64,000 nucleotides of DNA from a bacterium (GTDB lineage Bacteria > Pseudomonadota > Alphaproteobacteria > Sphingomonadales > Sphingomonadaceae). Below, one piece after another: positions 1-7,986 of this stretch. Location of the stretch: contig JAVBXL010000047.1 of assembly GCA_030824575.1 (NCBI GenBank), forward strand, positions 1 to 64,000. The letters run 5' to 3'. A program made the translations under genes and the position numbers. The notes under the pieces were generated by a model, which did no database searches, was not told where the DNA came from, and saw nothing but the letters and a program-made list of their open reading frames with translations. How positions within the stretch are numbered: the first letter of the stretch is position 1; each line of letters starts with the position of its first letter.

Positions 1-487
1 GTTCCCCGAACAGATGCTGGATCGGATAATGATGTTTGATGAAGGGCGACTTGATCACGACATAGCTGAAATATTTCTCGATGCCGTAATCGCTTTCCAG
101 CATCCCCTCGATGATCGACTGATAATGGCCCACGCCGCGCGTCACGAACTTCAGCAGATAGTCGTATCCGCCGCTGACCAGATGACATTCGACGATTTCG
201 TCCAGCTTGCGGATGCGCGTTTCGAACCGGGAAAAGTCGCCCGCCCGATGCTCGGTCAGCGTCACCTCGGTAAAGACGGTCAGATATTCACCCAGCTTGT
301 GCAGGTTGATATGCGCGCCATAGCCGGTGATATAGCCCGCTTTCTCCAGCCGCTTCACGCGGGTCAGGCACGGGCTGGGGGACAGGCCGACCGCATCGGC
401 CAGCTCGACATTGGTGATCCGGCCCGACTGCTGAAGCTGCGTCAGGATTTTCAGGTCGATCCTGTCCAGTCTGGGTCCGCCCAACAT
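1..487 (-). CDS. Lrp/AsnC family transcriptional regulator (3' end cut by window edge)
   Basis: The translated minus strand begins MLGGPRLDRIDLKILTQLQQ and has an N-terminal winged helix-turn-helix (about residues 8-55; NVELADAVGLSPSPCLTRVKRLEKAGYI). A ligand-binding RAM/AsnC domain follows, with the typical VSGGYDYLLK stretch. About 162 residues are present, close to full length for the family, and the last few run off base 1. The start lies 19 nt after the aminotransferase stop and is preceded by GGGGAG, so both genes are probably one transcript. Lrp proteins next to amino-acid enzymes usually respond to the substrate of the neighbour, so control of the aminotransferase is the likely role (inference). 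Confidence 0.9.
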   Translation of the reverse strand, partial: MLGGPRLDRIDLKILTQLQQSGRITNVELADAVGLSPSPCLTRVKRLEKAGYITGYGAHINLHKLGEYLTVFTEVTLTEHRAGDFSRFETRIRKLDEIVECHLVSGGYDYLLKFVTRGVGHYQSIIEGMLESDYGIEKYFSYVVIKSPFIKHHYPIQHLFGE

Positions 488-506
488 ATGCCTTGCTCCC
501 CGTGAT

Positions 507-1910
507 TTATCCCAGCGCCGCGCGAATATCCGCTTCTTCGAGCATGTCGTCCAGCGTCTTGGCGATGCGGGCGAATATCTCGTCCATCTCCCCGTCCGAC
601 GCGCAAAGCGCAGGTGCCAGGCCGATGATATTATCGGCAAAGGCGCGGAAAATGACGCCATTGTCATAGGCTTTGGCGAACAGCCGGTCGGCCAGTTTCA
701 GCGCCGGATCGAACCGCGCCTTGCTGCCCTTGTCCGCCACCAGTTCGATCGCGCCCAACAGGCCGCGCCCGCGCGTGTCGCCCACCATCGGATGATCGAC
801 CAACCCCGCCAGCCCCGCGTCGAAGCGCGCGGCAACCTTCTGCCCGTTCCCCAATATCCCGCCATCGGTATATAGGCGCAGCACCTCCAGCCCCACCGCC
901 GCACTGACGGGATGCCCAGAATAAGTCGCACCATGGCCGATCGCCATTTCGGGTGCCGCGCCATCGGCGATGCCCTGATACACCTTGTCCGACATCAACA
1001 GCGCGCCCATCGGCACATAGCCGGCGGTCAGCCCCTTGGCCAACGTCATCAGGTCCGGCGTCACCCCCTCCGCTTCGCACGCGAACATGGGGCCAGTGCG
1101 GCCAAAGCCGGTGATGACCTCATCGGTGACGAAGAGAATGTCGAGCTGCGTGCAGGTTTCCCGCATCGCCTTGAGCCAGCCGACCGGCGGCACGATCACG
1201 CCGCCCGATCCCTGGATCGGTTCGCAGAAGAAGGCGGCGACATTGTCCGCGCCCAGCGCCGCCACCTTGTCCTTCAATTCCTGCACCGACCGCGCGATGA
1301 TCGCGGCATCGTCCCCCTCCAGGTCGCTGCGATAGGGATAGGGGGACGCGATATGATGTTGCCAGCGCAGCGGCAGGTCGAACCCGCGATGGAAATTGGC
1401 CAGCGCCGTCAGCCCCGCGCCGGTGCTGCTCGATCCATGATAGCCGCGCTCCAGCGCGATGAACTGCTTCTTTTCCGGCTTGCCGATCGCATTGTAATAA
1501 TGGGTGATATAGCGGATCGCGCTATCCACCGCGTCCGACCCGCCCAGCGTGAAATAGACATGGTCCAGCCCTTCGGGGCTAAGGTCCACCAGCCGCTGCG
1601 CCAGCCGTACGGCCGGCTCGCTGCCGAAATGGAAATAGCCCGTCGCATAGGGCAACCGCCGCATCTGCTCGGCCGCGGCATCGGCGATGCTGTCCTGGCC
1701 ATAGCCGACATTGACGCACCACAGGCCGGCAAAGGCGTCGAGCAGTTCCCGGCCCTCGACATCCTTCAACCACATGCCCTTGCCGCTTTCCAGCAGCAGC
1801 GCGCCATGCGCCTCATGCCCGCGGAAGGAGGTGACGGGATGGATCAGATGGTCACGGTCGATGTCCAGCAGGGATCGGTTGGATTGATGCATCGTCGAGG
1901 TGCTCGCCAT
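507..1910 (-). CDS. Class III PLP-dependent aminotransferase (omega-amino acid/polyamine:pyruvate type)
   Basis: This 467-residue protein is a complete fold-type I class III aminotransferase. Asp263 in VTDEVITGFGRTG should bind the PLP ring nitrogen and Lys292 in TLAKGLTAGY should form the Schiff base. FTLGGSDAVDSAIRY (about 120-134) and the GYHGSSSTG loop bind phosphate. The overall pattern matches omega-amino-acid:pyruvate or putrescine/diamine aminotransferases (SpuC-like). The neighbouring succinate-semialdehyde dehydrogenase and aldehyde dehydrogenase fit a route from GABA, beta-alanine or polyamines to succinate. The exact amine cannot be read from sequence. It is probably co-transcribed with the Lrp gene downstream. 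Confidence 0.9.
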   Translation of the reverse strand: MASTSTMHQSNRSLLDIDRDHLIHPVTSFRGHEAHGALLLESGKGMWLKDVEGRELLDAFAGLWCVNVGYGQDSIADAAAEQMRRLPYATGYFHFGSEPAVRLAQRLVDLSPEGLDHVYFTLGGSDAVDSAIRYITHYYNAIGKPEKKQFIALERGYHGSSSTGAGLTALANFHRGFDLPLRWQHHIASPYPYRSDLEGDDAAIIARSVQELKDKVAALGADNVAAFFCEPIQGSGGVIVPPVGWLKAMRETCTQLDILFVTDEVITGFGRTGPMFACEAEGVTPDLMTLAKGLTAGYVPMGALLMSDKVYQGIADGAAPEMAIGHGATYSGHPVSAAVGLEVLRLYTDGGILGNGQKVAARFDAGLAGLVDHPMVGDTRGRGLLGAIELVADKGSKARFDPALKLADRLFAKAYDNGVIFRAFADNIIGLAPALCASDGEMDEIFARIAKTLDDMLEEADIRAALG

Positions 1911-2055
1911 TGTGGTTCTGGGGTTCAGCCTATCCTTATGCCGCGGGGCGAAAGCCCGATATGGGGTGAATAGGCACTGTCGCCCACTTTAATCGCGAAC
2001 CGGGGCAGCATATTCTGCCGCTGTCCCGCTGGATGTCCGATTTTTTTAAGCAAGG

Positions 2056-2121
2056 GTGTTCCCGCGCAGGCGGGAACCCAGTCCTGCCGTTTGAACGGGG
2101 TTCCCGCCTGCGCGGGAACAC
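2056..2121. repeat. Dispersed palindromic repeat, family 1, copy 1
   Basis: Two perfect 24-bp inverted arms (2056-2079 and 2098-2121) with core CCCGCGCAGGCGGGA flank an 18-nt spacer. Closely matching copies occur at 29746-29807 and 35625-35690. This copy lies just beyond the 3' end of the tartrate-dehydrogenase-like gene, so it may act as a terminator or mRNA-stabilising hairpin. Confidence 0.9.
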
Positions 2122-2146
2122 GCGGCTTTCGTTCATCTATGCAGGT

Positions 2147-3226
2147 TCAGGCCAGCGCGTCGGCGATCGCCTTGCCGCATTGTTCGGTATTCGCCTTGCC
2201 CTTCAGGTCGCCGGTGCGCAGGCCCGGTTCCGCCAGCACCGTCTCCACCGCGCGCATGATCGCGGCGGCGGCGTCCGCCTCGCCCAGATGCTCCAGCATC
2301 ATCGCCGCCGACCAGATTTGCCCTACCGGATTGGCGATACCCTTGCCCGCGATATCGGGCGCCGACCCATGGACCGGCTCGAACAGCGACGGATGCGTCC
2401 CATCCGGGTTAATATTGCCCGACGGCGCGACGCCGATAGTCCCGGTACAGGCCGGGCCAAGGTCGGACAAGATGTCGCCGAACAGGTTGGACGCGACCAC
2501 CACGTCGAACCGGTCGGGGTTCAGCACGAACTGCGCCGTCAAAATGTCGATATGATATTTGTCATGCGTGACGGCCGGGTAATTCTTCCCCATCTCCACC
2601 ACCCGCTCGTCCCACCACGGCATGGTGATGGCGATGCCGTTGGACTTGGTCGCCGACGTGACATGCTTGCGCTCCCGCGTCGCCGCCAGTTCGAAGGCGT
2701 AGCGCAACACCCGGTCGGTGCCATGCCGCGTCATCACCGTCTCCTGAATCACGATTTCGCGATCGGTGCCGGGGAACATCTTGCCGCCGACCGAACTATA
2801 TTCCCCTTCCGTATTCTCGCGCACCACCCAGAAATCAATATCGCCCGGCTCGCGCCCGACCAGCGGGCAGGGGACACCGGGCATCAGCCGCACCGGGCGC
2901 AAATTGACATATTGGTCATATTCGCGCCGGAACTGGAGAAGCGATCCCCATAGCGAAACATGATCGGGCACCGTATCGGGCCAGCCGACCGCGCCGAAGA
3001 AGATCGCATCGGGCTTGCCGATCTGGTCCTTCCAGTCGTCCGGCATCATCTGGCCATGTTTGGCGTAGTAATCGCAGCAGGCGAAATCCTGCCATGTCTG
3101 CGTAATGCTGAACCCATAAAGGCTCGCCGCGCGCTCCAGCACGCGAATGCCTTCCGGCATGACCTCCTTGCCGATCCCGTCGCCGGGAATGACGGAAATG
3201 GAATAGGTGCGATTGGTGGCAGACAT
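2147..3226 (-). CDS. Tartrate dehydrogenase/decarboxylase-type NAD-dependent oxidative decarboxylase
   Basis: This 359-residue protein belongs to the isocitrate/isopropylmalate dehydrogenase family. It opens with the nucleotide-binding start ISVIPGDGIGKEV, has the substrate arginine region QFRREYDQYVNLRP and the metal-binding segment ASNLFGDILSDLGP, and ends with the NAD-contact loop EPVHGSAPDIAGKGIANP. DFWVVRENTEGEYSS and the length match the TtuC (tartrate dehydrogenase) subfamily, which also acts on D-malate and related 2-hydroxyacids. A family 2 repeat lies 15 nt upstream of the start. It could also be a malate or alkylmalate dehydrogenase. Confidence 0.85.
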   Translation of the reverse strand: MSATNRTYSISVIPGDGIGKEVMPEGIRVLERAASLYGFSITQTWQDFACCDYYAKHGQMMPDDWKDQIGKPDAIFFGAVGWPDTVPDHVSLWGSLLQFRREYDQYVNLRPVRLMPGVPCPLVGREPGDIDFWVVRENTEGEYSSVGGKMFPGTDREIVIQETVMTRHGTDRVLRYAFELAATRERKHVTSATKSNGIAITMPWWDERVVEMGKNYPAVTHDKYHIDILTAQFVLNPDRFDVVVASNLFGDILSDLGPACTGTIGVAPSGNINPDGTHPSLFEPVHGSAPDIAGKGIANPVGQIWSAAMMLEHLGEADAAAAIMRAVETVLAEPGLRTGDLKGKANTEQCGKAIADALA

Positions 3227-3240
3227 GATTCACTCCGTTC

Positions 3241-3261
3241 GCCCTGAGCCTGTCGAAGGGC
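3241..3261. repeat. Dispersed repeat, family 2 (CTGAGCCTGTCGAAGG type), copy 1
   Basis: GCCCTGAGCCTGTCGAAGGGC is a partial dyad (GCCCT/AGGGC). It shares CTGAGC.TGTCGAAGG with the elements at 35737-35852 and 56326-56377. It lies in the 5' region of the tartrate-dehydrogenase-like gene. Elements of this sequence are common intergenic repeats in sphingomonads. Confidence 0.75.
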
Positions 3262-3351
3262 TTTTCTGTCTTGAGAAAAAGTAGAGGGCTTAGACATTCA
3301 AACGAGGCAGGCGACTCGTTTAAACAGCCCGAACGGGGGAAAGGGCGCTCC

Positions 3352-4815
3352 TTAAAGTTTCAGCCCCGCAATATGGAACGCCTTGGTTTCCAGATATTCC
3401 TCGATCCCCGCATGGGCGCCCTCGCGGCCCAGGCCCGACATCTTGACCCCGCCGAACGGCGCAACCTCCATCGCGATCGCTCCGCTGTTGAGCGCCACCA
3501 TCCCCGCCTCCAGCCGTTCCGCCACGCGAAAGGCGCGATGCAGATTTTCGGTATAGAAATAGGCGGCCAGGCCAAAGCTGGTGGCGTTGGCCAGTTCGAT
3601 GCCTTCCTCCTCATGGGTGAAGCGGAACAGCGGCGCGACCGGCCCAAACGTCTCTTCCTGTGCCAATCGCATGTCCCGCGTCGCCCCGGTTAGGATCACC
3701 GGCGTCGCAAACCGATCGCCCGTCGCCCCCTCCGGCGCCTGCGCGAACAGCGTCGCGCCATGCGCCAGCGCATCCTCGACATGCGCCTGCACCTTCTGCG
3801 CGGCGGCGACGTTAATGAGCGGCCCGATCGTGCTACCTGCCTGATCGCCGGGAGCGACCTTCAGCGCGGACACCGCCCTGGCCAGCTTCTCGGCGAACTG
3901 GTCATAGACACCATCCTGCACCAATATCCGATTGGCGCATACACAGGTCTGGCCCGCATTGCGGAACTTGCTGACCATCGCGCTCGCCACAGCAATGTCG
4001 ATATCGGCATCTTCGAACACGATCAGCGGCGCATTGCCGCCCAGTTCGAAACTGACCCGCTTGATCGTGTCGGCGCATTGCCGCATCAGCAGCGCGCCGA
4101 CCCGCGTCGATCCGGTGAAGGACAGCTTCCGCACCACCGGACTGGCGGTCAGCGCCCCACCGATCGCGGTCGGCATCCCGGTGACGATGTTGAACACCCC
4201 CGCCGGAAAGCCAGCTTCCTGCGCCAGCTTCGCCAGCGCCAGCGCACTGAACGGCGTCAGCTCGGACGGCTTGACCACCACCGGGCAGCCGGCTGCCAAA
4301 GCCGGCGCGCATTTGCGGGTAATCATCGCAGCTGGGAAATTCCAGGGCGTGATCGCGGCCGACACCCCCACCGGCTCCTTCATTACCAATATCCGGCGAT
4401 TGGCCTCCGGCGCCGGAATGATCCCGCCATCGACGCGGCGGCCCTCTTCTGCGAACCATTTGATGAAGCTCGCCGCATAGCGAATTTCGCCTTCGGCCTC
4501 CGCGATCGGCTTGCCCTGCTCGGCAGTCATGATCCGGCCCAGATCGGCGACATTGGCCATCACCAGCGCGTGCCAGCGTTCCAGCACGGCCGCGCGATCG
4601 GCCGCCGTCCGCGCCTTCCACGCCGGGAAAGCCGCCTCCGCCGCCGCGATCGCCGCCAGCGTATCGCCCTCGCCACAATCGGGCACGGTGCCGATGATCG
4701 CGCCAGTGGCGGGATTATCGACCGGCAGGGTCGCCCCGGACACCGCGCCAACCCAGTCGCCGCCGATGAAGGCCTGTTGGATGAAAAGGGCGGGGTTGTT
4801 GAGGGTAAGGGTCAT
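3352..4815 (-). CDS. gabD: NAD(P)-dependent succinate-semialdehyde dehydrogenase
   Basis: This 487-residue aldehyde dehydrogenase has its catalytic Cys at residue 291 (FRNAGQTCVCANR), the general base Glu257 in SFELGGNAP and the cofactor segment TPWNFPAAMITRK...VVVKPSELTPFSA. FRNAGQTCVCANR is characteristic of the GabD branch, including the paired cysteines of redox-sensitive SSADHs. It should oxidise succinate semialdehyde (or glutarate semialdehyde) to the diacid in the cytoplasm. The start overlaps the stop of the GNAT gene upstream by 4 nt (ATGA), so the two are translationally coupled. With the nearby aminotransferase it forms a GABA/polyamine degradation set. Confidence 0.9.
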   Translation of the reverse strand: MTLTLNNPALFIQQAFIGGDWVGAVSGATLPVDNPATGAIIGTVPDCGEGDTLAAIAAAEAAFPAWKARTAADRAAVLERWHALVMANVADLGRIMTAEQGKPIAEAEGEIRYAASFIKWFAEEGRRVDGGIIPAPEANRRILVMKEPVGVSAAITPWNFPAAMITRKCAPALAAGCPVVVKPSELTPFSALALAKLAQEAGFPAGVFNIVTGMPTAIGGALTASPVVRKLSFTGSTRVGALLMRQCADTIKRVSFELGGNAPLIVFEDADIDIAVASAMVSKFRNAGQTCVCANRILVQDGVYDQFAEKLARAVSALKVAPGDQAGSTIGPLINVAAAQKVQAHVEDALAHGATLFAQAPEGATGDRFATPVILTGATRDMRLAQEETFGPVAPLFRFTHEEEGIELANATSFGLAAYFYTENLHRAFRVAERLEAGMVALNSGAIAMEVAPFGGVKMSGLGREGAHAGIEEYLETKAFHIAGLKL

Positions 4816-5669
4816 CCGAGCGCCTGCGTGGTAAGAGAAAAGGTCGTGACCGAAGGATCGATCACCGGCTGTCGTCCGCGCACCATGCGCACCACCCGCC
4901 CGACGCAGGGCAGGCCCAGTTCGTCCAGCCAGCCGCCAAGCCCGCTTTCTTCGGGGATGTCTAACCGGCAGAACATGCCGCTATTGGACCCCAGCCAGTG
5001 GGATATCAGCGCCTTCGCCCCGCCCGTATCCGGCGCGACGGTCGGCCCGACGACATAGCCGCGCCCAAAGCGTCGGAACAGCGCGAAGCCCACCGGCTCG
5101 TTGCTGCGGGTCAGCACCACGCCCTGCGCGCCGGGCACCAGCGCGTCGAGCAACGCGTCGCGATCCATGCCCGTCGCGCGCCGCGCCATGTCTCGCAACG
5201 TGCCCATATCCTTCACGCCCAGCGGTCGCACCCGCTCGTCGGGGATCAACTCCGCCATCGGCACGGCAAAGGCCGCGCCCTGATGCTGGAACACCGGACC
5301 GATGGTTTCGAACCCCAGCTTGCGATAGAGCGGCGCGCCCTCGTCCGTGGCGTTCAGCAGCACGGTACGGTCGCCCAGATCGCCCAGCACCGCCTCCATC
5401 AACCGACGGCCCAGCCCCATGCCCTGCGCCCGCGGCGACACGATCACCATCCCCAGCGTCGCGGCATCCGCGCCATAGAGCCAGGCCATCGCCGTCCCTA
5501 TGACTTCCCCATCACGCTCAACAACATAGCCAAAGCCCAGCGCGAACAGCATCTCCCAATCCTCGATGCGATGCGGCCATTTCTGTTCGCTCGATAGGGT
5601 ATGGGCGGCGGCCAGATCCTCGAGCGTCATCCGCCGCAGGTCCACCATCGCCTCTATGCCTGTCGCCAT
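4812..5669 (-). CDS. GNAT family N-acetyltransferase, two-domain
   Basis: I place the start at 5669 (MATGIEAMVDLRRMTLEDL) because AAGGAG sits just upstream; this gives 285 residues. Residues about 8-140 are a GNAT domain with the acetyl-CoA loop VSPRAQGMGLGRRLMEAVL. The second half resembles the C-terminal acetyltransferase-like domain seen in fused GNAT proteins (GFALFRRFGRGYVVGPTVA). The gene is coupled to gabD. The substrate may be an amine or amino acid of the same pathway, which is inference from position only. Confidence 0.8.
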   Translation of the reverse strand: MATGIEAMVDLRRMTLEDLAAAHTLSSEQKWPHRIEDWEMLFALGFGYVVERDGEVIGTAMAWLYGADAATLGMVIVSPRAQGMGLGRRLMEAVLGDLGDRTVLLNATDEGAPLYRKLGFETIGPVFQHQGAAFAVPMAELIPDERVRPLGVKDMGTLRDMARRATGMDRDALLDALVPGAQGVVLTRSNEPVGFALFRRFGRGYVVGPTVAPDTGGAKALISHWLGSNSGMFCRLDIPEESGLGGWLDELGLPCVGRVVRMVRGRQPVIDPSVTTFSLTTQALG

Positions 5670-5873
5670 GCGTCTTGCTCCTTGGCGGGAAAGGGACGCC
5701 CGCCTGCCTCTATTCGGAATCAGTGGTCGGACATTAAGATGCGGCCCTAAGCATTGGCTGCTGCCTTCGCGCTGATTTTGGAAGATTATCGCGCACATTT
5801 TCCCATGCAACTGCAACAAATGCCGCGACGCCCGCCTATTTTGTCGGAATGTCCGTATGAAGGAGATTATGCC

Positions 5874-7346
5874 GTGACCGGTTTCGACCCCGATCAGATC
5901 AGCCTTCCCCAGGCGAATAACTTCATCGGCGGCCGGCGCGTCGCCGGGCGCGGACCCGCGATCATCGTGCGGCGGCCATCCGACGGCCGCATCCAGGCGG
6001 AACTCGACAGCGTCGATGCCGACCAACTGGTCGAAGCCGTCGCCGATGCGCAGCGCGCCTATAAGCGCAGCGGCTGGGCGCAGAGCGATCCGCGCGGCCG
6101 GATGAAGGTGATGCGCCGCTGGGCAGACCTGATCGAGGCCGACGCCGCGACGCTCGCCCCGCTAGAGGCGGTGGGGTCGACCCGAATGCTTAAGGAAATC
6201 AATGCCTGGGACCTGAGCTACACCGCCGAAACCATCCGTTTCTTCGCCGAATGGGCGGACAAGGTCGGCGGCGAAGTCGCATCCACCACGCCCGAAAAGC
6301 TCGGCCTCACCATCACCGAACCCTATGGCGTCGTTGCCGCGATCGCGCCGTGGAACCTGCCGCTGGTCATGGCCGCCTGGAAGATCGCGCCTGCCATCGC
6401 CGCGGGCAACAGCATCGTCCTCAAACCCTCAGAAATGACGCCCTTCAGCATCGTGCGCCTGGCTGAACTGGCGATCGAGGCGGAGTTGCCCGCCGGCATC
6501 TTCAACATCGTCCAGGGCGACGGCCGCTCGGTCGGCGATCCGTTGGTGCGTCGCCCGGAAGTGGCAAAGGTCACCTTCACCGGCTCCACCCGCACCGGCG
6601 CGGCAATCATGGCCGCCTGCGCGCAAACCGGGCCAAAGCCGGTGACGCTGGAACTGGGCGGCAAAAGCCCGCAGCTCATCTTCGCCGACGCCGGCCTCGA
6701 CAAGGCGGCGGCGCTCGTGGCCCGCGCCATCACCTTGAATGCAGGCCAGGTCTGCGTCGCCGGATCGCGCCTGCTGGTGCAGGACACAGTCGCGGACCAG
6801 GTGATCGACCGCCTCGTCACCGCCTTCAATATGCACCGGGCGGGCCCGACCTGGGCTGCCGACACCACGCTCGGCCCGATCATCTCCGAAGGGCAACTCG
6901 ACCGCATGGCCGGCATCGTCGGCCGCGCGACCGCGGCGGGCGCGGAAGTCCTGACCGGCGGCGGCCGGGCGCCCGCGCCGCAGGAGGGCAGCTATTTCGC
7001 GCCCACCCTGCTGACCAATGTCGATCAGAAGAGCGAAGTCGTGCAGGGCGAAATCTTCGGTCCGGTGCTGACCGTCCAGACCTTCGCCGACGAAGAGGAA
7101 GCCTATGCGCTGGCCAATGACAGCGACTATGGCTTGGCTGCGGGCGTTCATACCGGCGACCTCAGCCGGGCCCTGCGCGCCACCCGTGCGTTGGAAGCCG
7201 GCACCATCTGGGTCAACCGCTACGGCCGCAGCAACGACTTCATCCTGCCCACCGGCGGCTACAAGCAATCTGGCATCGGCAAGGATCTGGGCCGCGAAGC
7301 CTATATGGCGAACCTCAAGACCAAGGTCGCGTTGATCGAATTTTGA
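5874..7346 (+). CDS. NAD-dependent aldehyde dehydrogenase (amino-aldehyde/betaine-aldehyde type)
   Basis: The best start is the GTG at 5874, 8 nt after AAGGAG, giving 490 residues, normal for the family. The catalytic Cys is at about residue 294 (LNAGQVCVAGSR) and Glu260 lies in TLELGGKSP. Cofactor motifs APWNLPLVMAAWK and VLKPSEMTPFS are intact. The gene is divergent from the GNAT-gabD pair. It resembles aldehyde dehydrogenases that act on amino-aldehydes from polyamine or choline breakdown, so it may act after the amine oxidases encoded nearby. An in-frame ATG at 5754 exists but lacks a ribosome-binding site. Confidence 0.87.
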   Translation: MTGFDPDQISLPQANNFIGGRRVAGRGPAIIVRRPSDGRIQAELDSVDADQLVEAVADAQRAYKRSGWAQSDPRGRMKVMRRWADLIEADAATLAPLEAVGSTRMLKEINAWDLSYTAETIRFFAEWADKVGGEVASTTPEKLGLTITEPYGVVAAIAPWNLPLVMAAWKIAPAIAAGNSIVLKPSEMTPFSIVRLAELAIEAELPAGIFNIVQGDGRSVGDPLVRRPEVAKVTFTGSTRTGAAIMAACAQTGPKPVTLELGGKSPQLIFADAGLDKAAALVARAITLNAGQVCVAGSRLLVQDTVADQVIDRLVTAFNMHRAGPTWAADTTLGPIISEGQLDRMAGIVGRATAAGAEVLTGGGRAPAPQEGSYFAPTLLTNVDQKSEVVQGEIFGPVLTVQTFADEEEAYALANDSDYGLAAGVHTGDLSRALRATRALEAGTIWVNRYGRSNDFILPTGGYKQSGIGKDLGREAYMANLKTKVALIEF

Positions 7347-7351
7347 TATTG

Positions 7352-7411
7352 GGCATTGGCGCTCCATGTGTTACATTGCACATCACATGCAACACATGGA
7401 GCGCCAATGCC
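7352..7411. promoter_or_regulatory. Long perfect inverted repeat controlling the toxin-antitoxin operon
   Basis: Positions 7352-7372 and 7391-7411 are exact 21-bp reverse complements (core GCGCTCCATGTGTT) around an 18-nt spacer that contains a nested TTGCA/TGCAA dyad. The right arm ends at the base before the antitoxin ATG and contains its probable Shine-Dalgarno (GGAG). The element could serve as a DNA operator for the ribbon-helix-helix antitoxin, as an mRNA hairpin hiding the start, or both. Confidence 0.85.
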
Positions 7412-7699
7412 ATGAATGAGGCAACCTTCACCTTTCGCGTCGATCAGGAACTCAAAGGCCGCTTCGCCCGCGCTGCCAAGGCGCGGGATCGCACCGGCGC
7501 ACAGCTGCTGCGCGATTTCATGCGCGATGTGGTTCAGCGCGAAGAACAGGCAGAAAGCCATGACGCTTGGTTTCGCCGTCAGGTCGAAATCGGGCAGGCA
7601 TCGGCGCAGGCGGGCCATATGATCGCGGGCGATGATGTCGAGGCGCATTTCGCCGCACGTCGCGCCGCCACCCTGCGGAAGCTAGACGAGACGCAATGA
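7412..7699 (+). CDS. Antitoxin of a ParE/RelE-type toxin-antitoxin pair
   Basis: A 95-residue protein starting MNEATFTFRVDQELKGRFARAAKARDR. The beta-strand TFTFRVDQ followed by two helices is the ribbon-helix-helix DNA-binding pattern of RelB/ParD-like antitoxins. The C-terminal half is charged and should wrap the toxin. The stop overlaps the toxin start by 4 nt. The antitoxin probably represses its own promoter through the 7352-7411 palindrome. The start at 7412 is chosen because upstream codons in the frame would lie inside that palindrome. Confidence 0.85.
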   Translation: MNEATFTFRVDQELKGRFARAAKARDRTGAQLLRDFMRDVVQREEQAESHDAWFRRQVEIGQASAQAGHMIAGDDVEAHFAARRAATLRKLDETQ

Positions 7700-7977
7700 C
7701 GCTGCACTGGACGGCGGAGGCCGTCGAGGATCGTAACGCCATTTACGATTATGTCGAAGCCCGCAGCCCGCGCGCCGCGATCACCCTCGACACCCTCTTT
7801 TCGCAAAAGGCGGCCGACCTAGCCCAACATCCCGCCATGGGCCGGCCCGGCCGCGTCCCGGGCACGCGCGAGTGGGTAGCCCACCGCAACTATATCCTAA
7901 TCTATGAGCAGACCGACACAGAAGTGCGCATCCTGCGCCTGCTCCACGCCGCGCGCCAATGGCCGCCGCGCTTCTGA
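7696..7977 (+). CDS. ParE/RelE superfamily toxin
   Basis: A 93-residue protein with the family layout: WTAEAVEDRNAIYDYVEARSP (helical hairpin), LAQHPAMGRPGRVPGTREWVAHRNYILIYEQTDTEVRILRLLHAARQWP. The turn GRPGRVPGTRE and the ending RILRLLHAARQWP are typical of ParE-type gyrase toxins and related RelE proteins. It overlaps the antitoxin gene by 4 nt. Whether it targets gyrase or ribosome-bound mRNA cannot be decided from sequence. Confidence 0.88.
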   Translation: MTLHWTAEAVEDRNAIYDYVEARSPRAAITLDTLFSQKAADLAQHPAMGRPGRVPGTREWVAHRNYILIYEQTDTEVRILRLLHAARQWPPRF

Positions 7978-7986
7978 CCCATGCCG

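Noticed and set aside
14-505. Plus-strand reading frame over the Lrp gene
   Set aside because: The minus strand encodes a clear Lrp/AsnC protein, whereas the plus-strand product resembles nothing.
912-1973. Long plus-strand reading frame opposite the aminotransferase
   Set aside because: It is a high-GC shadow of the minus-strand gene. Its translation is rich in Arg, His and Gln and matches no family, while the opposite frame has all aminotransferase motifs.
2056-2121. CRISPR-like repeat
   Set aside because: The element is a single palindrome with a non-repeated spacer, and the three copies are tens of kilobases apart with no cas genes.
5754-5873. Upstream extension of the aldehyde dehydrogenase from ATG 5754
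   Set aside because: The extension lacks a ribosome-binding site and is not aldehyde-dehydrogenase-like, while GTG 5874 has AAGGAG at good spacing and gives the normal length.
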